Shown in pieces: positions 9,156-16,397 of a stretch of DNA of 64,000 bases. Below the pieces are notes generated by a model, which had not been told where the DNA came from, did not search any database, and was given only the letters and a program-made list of their open reading frames with translations. Both the position numbers and the translations under genes were made by a program. Source of the DNA: Burkholderia sp. PAMC 26561 (lineage in GTDB: Bacteria; Pseudomonadota; Gammaproteobacteria; Burkholderiales; Burkholderiaceae); assembly GCF_001557535.2 (NCBI RefSeq), contig NZ_CP014315.1, forward strand, positions 434,001 to 498,000. The letters run 5' to 3'. How positions within the stretch are numbered: the first letter of the stretch is position 1; each line of letters begins with the position of its first letter.

Positions 9156-9512
9156 ATGAGCGATATCGTCAGGATCGAAACCAATCAACGCATGAGCCGG
9201 GTTGTGAAAGCGGCGGGGCTGGTGTTCATCGGCGGTCAGACATCGAATGACCGTACGCCCGATGTAAAACTGCAAACGCAGCAGGTGCTTGCGAAGATCG
9301 ACGGATTCCTCGCGCAAGCTGGCATCGACAAGACGCGGCTGATCTCTGCGCAAATCTGGCTGGCCGATATTGCCCGCGACTTCGCGGGCATGAACGAAGT
9401 GTGGGACGCATGGGTCGCGCCGGGTTGCGCACCGACACGCGCAACGGTCGAATCGAAGCTCGCCGCGCCTGACTTGCTGGTTGAAATCACGGTGACTGCG
9501 CTGGGCGAATGA
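9156..9512 (+). CDS. RidA-family enamine/imine deaminase
   Basis: A 118-residue member of the YjgF/YER057c/UK114 (RidA) family, started at the ATG at 9156 behind AAGGAAGA. The conserved arginine that binds the substrate carboxylate is in the segment PTRATVESKLA. RidA proteins hydrolyse the reactive enamines and imines released by flavin amine oxidases, so it is a fitting last gene for this operon (47 bp after the HcnC-like gene). Confidence 0.9.
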   Translation: MSDIVRIETNQRMSRVVKAAGLVFIGGQTSNDRTPDVKLQTQQVLAKIDGFLAQAGIDKTRLISAQIWLADIARDFAGMNEVWDAWVAPGCAPTRATVESKLAAPDLLVEITVTALGE

Positions 9513-9621
9513 TGTTTGCAGGATGGACAGTACGGTAAGCGGGCAATAAAGGAACCTCCGCCGGAACGCAGATACAATTCGGCAGCGCCTGATTCGTCCA
9601 ACACCGACCAGATTCCATCCA

Positions 9622-10674
9622 ATGCGTAATCCATCCCGGGCCGTACTCCTTGGCCCGCTCCTGAAGGGCGTCTCGCGGTCCTTCTACCTCACCCTGCGTG
9701 TGCTGCCTGTCGGGATGCGCGATCCGATCGGGCTGGCTTACCTGCTGGCGCGCGCCGCGGACACGATCGCGGATACTTCGCTGATTTCGCCGACGCAGCG
9801 GCTGGAGCTCTTGTTATCGCTGCGCAACCTGGTGAACGGCGCGCCCGATGACGGTACGTTGACGGAGCGTCTCGCGCAGGAAGTCGCGGACCAGCAAAGT
9901 CTCTCCGATGAAAAGGTGCTGCTCGAATCGCTCGGCGGCGCATTGACGGTGCTGTCGCAATTGAGCGACTCCGACCGGACAGCCGTGCGCGGGATCGTGT
10001 CTACACTGACGCAGGGCATGGAATTCGACCTGCATACGTTCCCCGATGAATCGTCGGGCCGCATTGCTGCGCTCAATACGCTCGAAGAACTCGACACCTA
10101 CACCTATCTGGTCGCCGGTTGCGTGGGCGAATTCTGGACGCGGATGACGTACGCGCACATGCCGGGCACGTTGAAGGGCGAGCCCGGGATCACGTTGTCG
10201 AACGGCGTTCGTTTCGGAAAGGCGCTGCAAATGACCAACGTGCTGCGTGATTGCAGCAAGGACTTGCGCATCGGGCGTTGTTATCTGCCGTCGCCCATGC
10301 TTAACCGATACGGTCTGTCGCTGGAGGATCTGCTCACACCAGGCGCGTCGCGCCGTGCACAACCGCTGCTGTTCGAACTGTTGCGTCTGACGCTGGACCA
10401 TTACCGTGCGGCAATCGACTACACGTTCGCCATTCCAGCACGCTCGGTCCGCCTGAGGCTTTCGTGTCTGTGGCCGGTGTTGATCGGCCTGGAAACGCTG
10501 GTACTTCTCGTCAATAACGACGAATGGCTCGATCCCGCGAAAATTTCGAAGATCGGTCGCAACAAGGTGTACAGGATCGTTGCAGCTTCGACATTGCTCG
10601 AGCCATCGGATCGAATGCTGCGCGCATGGATTGACCGCTTGATTAAGCGCATTGAAGCGCGCCTCAACGGCTGA
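9622..10674 (+). CDS. Squalene/phytoene synthase family protein
   Basis: A 350-residue trans-isoprenyl diphosphate synthase of head-to-head type. The first aspartate-rich motif DTIAD is at residues 47-51; the second, NVLRDCSKD, is near residue 206. The S-R-SF-L-L start (GVSRSFYLTLRVLP) is typical. It should condense two farnesyl diphosphates to presqualene diphosphate or squalene, the entry to hopanoids. It has no C-terminal membrane anchor, unlike eukaryotic squalene synthase. The neighbours do not include other hopanoid genes, so it may stand alone. Confidence 0.88.
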   Translation: MRNPSRAVLLGPLLKGVSRSFYLTLRVLPVGMRDPIGLAYLLARAADTIADTSLISPTQRLELLLSLRNLVNGAPDDGTLTERLAQEVADQQSLSDEKVLLESLGGALTVLSQLSDSDRTAVRGIVSTLTQGMEFDLHTFPDESSGRIAALNTLEELDTYTYLVAGCVGEFWTRMTYAHMPGTLKGEPGITLSNGVRFGKALQMTNVLRDCSKDLRIGRCYLPSPMLNRYGLSLEDLLTPGASRRAQPLLFELLRLTLDHYRAAIDYTFAIPARSVRLRLSCLWPVLIGLETLVLLVNNDEWLDPAKISKIGRNKVYRIVAASTLLEPSDRMLRAWIDRLIKRIEARLNG

Positions 10675-10812
10675 GAAAAACGCGGAGGAGTGCCGCCGTA
10701 TTCTCGGGATGCGGCAGGGCGGATATCATAGGGGCCGTCGTTCTTACAAGACGACTCTCCGCCCGGCTCGAACCGGACCAGAATTCAAGTAGCAGCACTG
10801 GCTCTGTCACGC

Positions 10813-11502
10813 ATGAACTCCACTCCCGATGCCCCCGCACGTCCCGCAATGCGTTCCCTGACACTTCTGGAGGCGCGCGTACTGGGCGTGCTCGTCGAGA
10901 AACAGCATACGGTGCCCGATGCTTATCCGCTGTCGGTGAACGCACTGACGCTCGGTTGCAATCAGAAGACTGCGCGCTCACCGGTAATGAACGTTACCGA
11001 GGCCGATGTGCTGACAGCTATTGATGAACTCAAGCGCCTGAGCCTGGTATTCGAGGGCAGCAGCAGTCGGGTACCGCGCTTCGAACACAACATCACCCGT
11101 TCGCTGGGTGTGCCGAGCCAGGCTGCCGCGTTGTTGACCACACTGATCTTGCGCGGTCCGCAGACGCCTGCCGAGTTGCGGCTGAATGCTGCGCGCCTGC
11201 ACAGTTTTGCGGATATTTCGTCGGTAGAAGCGTTCCTCGACGAACTCGCTGAAAACGAGCCGCCCCGCGTGGTCAAGTTGCCGCGTACACCGGGCGAGCG
11301 CGAAAGCCGCTGGGCGCATTTGTTGTGCGGCGAGGTCGCGATCAGCGAGGTATCGACGGGTGCAATGGTCGATGACTCGATTTCCTATAACGACTTCGAC
11401 CTGTTGAAAGCGGAGCAGAAGCGCTTGGCCGAGGAAGTCGCGCGCTTACGCGTGCTGGTCGAGAGGATGGCTGGGGAACTGGGGATCAAGGCCGAGGAGT
11501 GA
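10813..11502 (+). CDS. YceH/UPF0502 (DUF480) family protein
   Basis: A 229-residue cytoplasmic protein of the conserved DUF480 family. The start LTLLEARVLGVLVEKQHTVP and the following NQKTARSPVMN stretch are family hallmarks. The family has two winged-helix domains and was proposed to act in transcription, but its role is undefined. A C-terminal heptad-like segment (about residues 195-225) is probably a coiled coil. It is monocistronic here. Confidence 0.9.
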   Translation: MNSTPDAPARPAMRSLTLLEARVLGVLVEKQHTVPDAYPLSVNALTLGCNQKTARSPVMNVTEADVLTAIDELKRLSLVFEGSSSRVPRFEHNITRSLGVPSQAAALLTTLILRGPQTPAELRLNAARLHSFADISSVEAFLDELAENEPPRVVKLPRTPGERESRWAHLLCGEVAISEVSTGAMVDDSISYNDFDLLKAEQKRLAEEVARLRVLVERMAGELGIKAEE

Positions 11503-12031
11503 GGGAAATGGGCGTGGTGCGATGCAGAGCCTCGCGTGCCAATCTACGTACGTGTGTATGGATAATGATCAGGATTCCGATTGCGAACTACAACACGACT
11601 TAACTGGGCGAATTCTATGCGGCAAGAAGGAGCCACAACATCCAGTCTGTGATGTATTACGTGCTCGACAGTGATAACAGCACGTACGGGATCACGATCA
11701 ACGGCGCGCCGGTGAACGCTCCCTACGCAGCGTTCACCGGATTTACAGCGGCGCACGCAGACGATTGACACTGACGTACGTTGTTGTTGATTTTCTTCTG
11801 TGGTCCATAAAAGCCGGGATGGCATCGCGCTATCCCGGCTCGTTGCATGGAGAGCGAAGCGAACTATTTTGACGGTGTCCCATCAGATAGTCGTGCCCGT
11901 TTCTTGCTCTGTCCAGACTGGCAACGCATGTATCGGCGCTGTAGACTGCTAGCTGATTCAGTTAAGTCAGATTGCCACTCCGGTGCACCCTACCGTCATT
12001 CGCATCACCACCCGACACTACTCCACACGCA
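11503..12031. other. Intergenic stretch with a possible gene remnant
   Basis: About 530 bp without a convincing gene. A short + strand frame ends at the TGA at 11766-11768 and reads YYVLDSDNSTYGITINGAPV and further, protein-like in composition but only about 38 codons from the ATG at 11652. It could be the 3' remnant of a lost gene. A hairpin follows at 11812-11840. I see nothing else. Confidence 0.35.
11812..11840 (-). terminator. Rho-independent terminator-like hairpin
   Basis: Arms AGCCGGGAT (11812-11820) and ATCCCGGCT (11832-11840) are perfectly complementary with an 11-nt loop. Read on the minus strand the stem is followed by TTTTATGG, so it would stop leftward transcripts, perhaps those from the ATP-grasp gene at 12304. 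On the + strand no U-run follows. Confidence 0.5.
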
Positions 12032-12196
12032 ATGAGCGCGCAGATGAAGCCGATCAAATTTGTCGATGCCAAGTCGTTCTTCGGCATGATCGTCATGATT
12101 TTTTTGCTCGTCGTAACGGCAGTGTGGCTCAGTCTGGGCGGGATTTTTACGCGAAAAGGCAGGGAGTGCTTCAGAAAGATTTTTGGCGACAAATAA
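12032..12196 (+). CDS. Small single-pass membrane protein
   Basis: A predicted 54-residue protein starting MSAQMKPIKFVDAKSFFG. A single hydrophobic helix spans about residues 18-36 (MIVMIFLLVVTAVWLSLGGI), followed by a positively charged tail, so it probably sits in the inner membrane with the tail in the cytoplasm. The ribosome-binding site is weak and I recognise no family. An in-frame ATG four codons later is an alternative start. Confidence 0.45.
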   Translation: MSAQMKPIKFVDAKSFFGMIVMIFLLVVTAVWLSLGGIFTRKGRECFRKIFGDK

Positions 12197-12303
12197 CGCG
12201 GGGGAAACTCGGCGAAGAACAACAGTCGGTTTATTTAGGCTTCCTGTATTAATTTCAACTCTGCCTCATTTTTTACAGGGGTCGCATATCCATCACACCG
12301 GTC

Positions 12304-13338
12304 TCACATCAAAAGTCGTCCCCACTCATAGTCGATGCCATCCGGTGTGAACGGGAGGACGCCGGCGCCTGGTGTAAATGTGAGTTCGCCAAAATAAATT
12401 TCGCTATCAGGCGCGTACAAATCCACCCGGACGTAGTCGAAATCTTCCGCCAGAGTGGCCGCGGTATCCAATATCGCCTTGAGATTGTGGGGCGCGGGAG
12501 CGGGCGTATCGCTGCGTTTGTAATAGCCGATAGCGATTTCCAGGTGATTCCAGTGGATGTCGTAGACGTCGCCATGCGTGTTGTTCCCAAACCGGTCCGA
12601 GATCACCAGTATGTACATGGTAGGCCGTCCAGCGTTCCCGCCGAAACAGTGCAGCTTGTAGTCAGCCGGGATCTGGCCGCTTTTATCGAGCAGAAGTTTC
12701 TCGAAGAAGATCCGTCTTTTGATCTTCGTGTAGTGACGTTCCCGTCCAACCCGATAAAAATCGGTCGCCAGCCACCTCTCGGCGAGCACCTGAAGCTTCT
12801 CAAAGGAGGTTTGCGTCTTGTCCTTCACCACTTCCACGAAACTGCTGCCGTGATTCGCCTTCATTACGAACGAGTTCGGCAGGGCGTCGAAGACCGACTG
12901 GGTAAAGCTGTCAGGTGCTGCTATCAGTGGGACCAGATGCTCTTCGCCAAGCTTGGTTCTCACGTAGTCACGAACCGTCAGCTTGTCAGTCAAGTCGGCA
13001 TAGCGAGAATCGGGTTTGATGCTACGTTGCAAGATTTTCTCGTTGAACGTAACCGGATGCAGCAACCTCGGGAAACGGCCAATGAACTTGCGATGCATCA
13101 GCGCGAGAAACAGTGCATCGGGCAGCATCGACTTCGCGCCTTCCTTGATCTTTCTGCTCAAGGAAGCGGTCGGTTGCATCGTGGCGGGCTTCTTCAGCGG
13201 CGCATCGGGCGCAGTCGCCGAAGCCGTCTGGTTCGAAACCACGATCTCCTTCAGCGGAATCGCTGAAGAGTTACCCGCGTTCGGCGCGGTGTTCCACTCG
13301 CCGAACTGCCCTGTCTTGGTTTTACGCATGCTTTCCAT
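12304..13338 (-). CDS. TupA-like ATP-grasp protein (polysaccharide/amidoligase type)
   Basis: A 344-residue protein. After a low-complexity N-terminal stretch of about 75 residues it matches the TupA-like ATP-grasp family: PVTFNEKILQRS, a central SFVMKANHGSSF segment and a C-terminal DFDYVRVDLYAPD. Such proteins lie in capsule and EPS loci and are thought to ligate amino acids or other carboxylates to polysaccharide precursors. Its start overlaps the 3' end of the upstream regulator by 17 bp, so the two are co-translated. ATG codons at 13338 and 13329 are both possible starts. Confidence 0.8.
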   Translation of the reverse strand: MESMRKTKTGQFGEWNTAPNAGNSSAIPLKEIVVSNQTASATAPDAPLKKPATMQPTASLSRKIKEGAKSMLPDALFLALMHRKFIGRFPRLLHPVTFNEKILQRSIKPDSRYADLTDKLTVRDYVRTKLGEEHLVPLIAAPDSFTQSVFDALPNSFVMKANHGSSFVEVVKDKTQTSFEKLQVLAERWLATDFYRVGRERHYTKIKRRIFFEKLLLDKSGQIPADYKLHCFGGNAGRPTMYILVISDRFGNNTHGDVYDIHWNHLEIAIGYYKRSDTPAPAPHNLKAILDTAATLAEDFDYVRVDLYAPDSEIYFGELTFTPGAGVLPFTPDGIDYEWGRLLM

Positions 13339-14401
13339 CCGTGGTGGTAAGCGCGGCCAGACTTCGTTCGAGCAAGGCGGCGTCCTGTTGAGAGGACTTG
13401 CTCATTGCATCTTTTGCGTCGGCCGCGTTAAGTGATTGCGCGCCCGCACGAATCTGCCCGCGCGACCGGAAGTGCATGGGCGACACGCCAAACCGTTGTC
13501 TGAACAATCGTCCCAATCGATTTCCGTCGCCCATGCCACAGCGTCGTGCGATCTTGTCGATAGGCAGGTCGGTATCCATCAACAAGGTGCACACGATTTC
13601 GAAGCGCGTCCGGATCAGATATTCCAGTGGGGTCACGCCGAACTCGGACTTGAAGCGCCGGAGATAGTTGCGCTTGCTCATGGCTGCAGATTCTGCCGCT
13701 TGCGCAACGGATATCGGCTTGCTGTAGTTTTCCTTGATCCACCGGGCAGATTCGTGAATCTTCTCGGTTGTCGTGCGTGCGTTCAGGTCGTCGAGGTCTG
13801 GCTTCGTGCGCTGAACAGCGTGGGGTTGCAGAACGCGGGCGATTCTTCTCGCAGTGTCGGCGCTCAGGTCTCGTTCGATTTGCGCGAGGGCCATGTCGGC
13901 GGGCGTCGTCGTGGTTGACCAGTCTGCGACCGGTGCGTCCTTGAACCAAAAGATCGGCACAGGAGACCGCGCCAGGTTCTTTGGATCAAAGACGGAATTC
14001 GCGCCCGGCTGACTGCGCAGGGACGCGTCGCGGGTCGGATGCGACATCCATGACAGGAGGCGATCGTCAGGGCCGCCTGCTGCGTCCGTATCGCGGCAGG
14101 CGACGAAGAACGCATGAAAGTCCATCAACGCATAAGTCTCAAGCTTCTGGGTCCAGATCGAGATGCTCGAGGAACTCGTGATGAAGCCACCCGATTCCGA
14201 CAGCACTGAAAGCCGGTACGGGGGCTCGCCGCCACTCGCCTGCTCAAATTCATTTGCCAGGCGGAATGCCTCGCCGATCGCTCCGGCGTTCGTTACCGAG
14301 CATTCATTTGAGACCAGCAGCCCGATGTGCCGTTTATTAACTTTAGATTCATCCCGGTGATGTATGTCGCTAGGCCGATAAAAGTCCGTCAACGTGTCCA
14401 C
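13322..14401 (-). CDS. GlxA-type transcriptional regulator: degenerate DJ-1/PfpI domain plus AraC helix-turn-helix
   Basis: A 359-residue regulator starting at a GTG behind a good GGAGG (8 bp spacing). The N-terminal half (about residues 25-200) is DJ-1/PfpI-like. The C-terminal AraC domain (about 215-315) shows AQAAESAAMSKRNYLRRFK and IARRCGMGDGNRLGRLFRQ as its two helix-turn-helix units. The nucleophile elbow GxCTGAF of GlxA relatives is not recognisable, so ligand sensing rather than catalysis is likely. Its position beside the EPS locus suggests it controls polysaccharide genes. Confidence 0.85.
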   Translation of the reverse strand: MDTLTDFYRPSDIHHRDESKVNKRHIGLLVSNECSVTNAGAIGEAFRLANEFEQASGGEPPYRLSVLSESGGFITSSSSISIWTQKLETYALMDFHAFFVACRDTDAAGGPDDRLLSWMSHPTRDASLRSQPGANSVFDPKNLARSPVPIFWFKDAPVADWSTTTTPADMALAQIERDLSADTARRIARVLQPHAVQRTKPDLDDLNARTTTEKIHESARWIKENYSKPISVAQAAESAAMSKRNYLRRFKSEFGVTPLEYLIRTRFEIVCTLLMDTDLPIDKIARRCGMGDGNRLGRLFRQRFGVSPMHFRSRGQIRAGAQSLNAADAKDAMSKSSQQDAALLERSLAALTTTDGKHA

Positions 14402-15346
14402 TATTTAATCCTCCGAAGCTGCAAGCATGACTTTGTGCAACACAGCGTAGCTCCGCGCAATAACCGACTGACAGTTTGGCGGAGCGGTCCTAATGAATGG
14501 CGAATGCAGCGGCTTAATTAAGAAATAATTACTCTTGATCGAAAGAGCTGCTTGTATATTAACGAGCCACGGAAAGAATTTCCGATCCGTATTATTAATA
14601 TAAAAAAGATAAAAGGCACGAAGAGGGTTGTTCGAGCTTTTGTTGAACTCTATACAGAACAAGACTTTAGCCAGATTCGTTCCTGCTGGACATGATCTGT
14701 ACAACTCTTTGCCGCATGTAGCAGAAGACCAGAAAAACCGAAAAGATTCTAGATATACAATTTCTGTTACACATATTGCAGATCGCAACAATTCTTTCTT
14801 TCCCTAAGAAACCCGTAAAGGGTTCAACATAATCGGCCAATAGTTCTAGATTTTAAGCCTTGACCGATTTCATTCCATTTCCCCGGTCTATGCTTCAACG
14901 CAACATGAAAGGGAAGTTGTGTTTGCATTCCTCTGATGATTCGAGTGTTCGATCACGGCCCTTTCTGAAAGCGCTTTCGGCGCCTGGATCAGCCTCCAGC
15001 ATGAAGTGCGTCGCGGCGAATCCATGAATCCAACCTGATACACGTCTAAGGCTGCAGATTGATCTGCGGCAATTTTGGCGGGTTCGGGGTCTGCGTTTTT
15101 ATCAAATCGGAACTGTTGTCCGCGATCCGGGTGTTCAACCGCTCGCAGCGTATGACGTATTGATCCCGATGCCTTAACGAGCCAGGCGTGTTGCGTTGGC
15201 GCAGAAACTGCGGTTGCACCAGGGCGTGAGTTGTTATGCACGTCACGCTTGCATGTGCACCTTTCAGGGACTCGCGAACAGATAGGCCAATGGTCGGGGC
15301 AACTGCGAACCACGCATTTCTAACGGATAACAACAGGGCACTCTAA
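14402..15346. other. Long AT-rich intergenic region upstream of the EPS locus
   Basis: About 945 bp between two divergent regulators. The part from 14500 to 14850 is clearly richer in A and T than the surroundings. Frames here lack codon bias, ribosome-binding sites and recognisable domains. A minus-strand frame ending near 15046 has a protein-like tail (LNTRIADNSSDLIKTQT), perhaps a remnant. I expect promoters for both regulators and possibly H-NS-like silencing, but no site can be named. Confidence 0.4.
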
Positions 15347-16081
15347 ATGCTAATGGCCGACGATGAAGGACACACGAATCATCTGCTTGACGCGTTACCC
15401 GTTCGTGAGTGGCAAGCGTTGCATCCGTTCCTTGAAACTGTTTCGCTTCGGGAAGGACAAGTACTGTGTGAGAGCGGACAGGCCATTGATCACGTTTACT
15501 TTCCGATAACAGCGGTCGTGTCACTGATCTATCGTATGGCGGATGGATCGTCCAACCAGGTTGCAGCGGTCGGTGCCGAAGGAATGATCGGCGTACCGGT
15601 CCTCACAGGCGGCAAGACGATGCCGATGAGCGTCCAGGTGCAATTCGAAGGAACCGCATACCGGATGAAGGCTACAGCCTTGCAGCAGCAGTTCACGAAT
15701 TCGGACGGCCTCAGGCGGTTGTTGCTGCTCTACATGCAGGCTTTGTTAGTACAGGTTGCGCAGACCGCAATCTGCAACAGGTACCACTCGGTCAGCGAGC
15801 AGTTGTGCAGGTGGCTGTTGCTGGAAACAGATCGTGCGCCGGGTCATGAACTACATGTGAGTCACCAGTTGATTGCCGAGATGCTGGGTGTCCGGCGCGA
15901 AGGCATCAGTGCGGCGGCGGGCAAGTTGCAGGACGCCGGCGTGATTCACACCGGCCGGCGTTCGATCGCCGTAAGCGATCGCGAAGGGCTGCGAGCTCAT
16001 GCGTGTGCGTGTTACGGGGTCGTGGCGCGGGAATTCAGCAGACTGTTGCCGCGCGTGCCGGCAAGAGAGGAAGTCGCGTGA
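15347..16081 (+). CDS. Crp/Fnr-family transcriptional regulator
   Basis: A 244-residue regulator. The N-terminal cupin-like effector domain (about residues 15-140) contains LREGQVLCESGQAIDHVYFP. The C-terminal winged helix has the recognition segment HQLIAEMLGVRREGISAAAG near residues 175-195. It lacks the cysteine cluster of FNR, and the residues that bind cAMP in Crp are not obvious, so its signal is unknown. It lies just upstream of the EPS kinase and is a candidate regulator of it. Confidence 0.88.
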   Translation: MLMADDEGHTNHLLDALPVREWQALHPFLETVSLREGQVLCESGQAIDHVYFPITAVVSLIYRMADGSSNQVAAVGAEGMIGVPVLTGGKTMPMSVQVQFEGTAYRMKATALQQQFTNSDGLRRLLLLYMQALLVQVAQTAICNRYHSVSEQLCRWLLLETDRAPGHELHVSHQLIAEMLGVRREGISAAAGKLQDAGVIHTGRRSIAVSDREGLRAHACACYGVVAREFSRLLPRVPAREEVA

Positions 16082-16397
16082 CGGGGGCTCGGTACTTGGC
16101 CGAACTGCGTGGACCGACTGCAAGACATTCATCAAGAAAGGTCAGATGCTTAAACATTTTGGAGTACAGATCGTGGAAAGCTCTATGAAATGTCTCGAAA
16201 ATTTTCAGGTAAGTCTGCGGAGAACACGCTCCGCATTTCCATAGGCGATTACTTCGTCATGGACTGGCAGATCGCTTGAACGCGGCGAGCCGTCCTTTTC
16301 ATCACTTTTAGCGGGCCGCGGGTTGTGCGGCTTTACCCGACAGCGGCGCCTTCGCCGCACGGTCGCGACATACTTTGAACATCGAAGGAATACGCCG
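16082..16397. other. Intergenic leader of the EPS operon with a hairpin
   Basis: This 316-bp gap holds a hairpin at 16216-16235 (TGCGGAG, 6-nt loop, CTCCGCA, then TTT). It may end the Crp/Fnr transcript or act as a leader element for the EPS operon. A GC-rich stretch follows just before the kinase start. No gene is supported here. Confidence 0.4.

Noticed and set aside
14405..14791. 128-codon minus-strand frame in the A+T-rich gap
   Set aside because: No ribosome-binding site, no codon bias, no domain, and atypical for a soluble or membrane protein.
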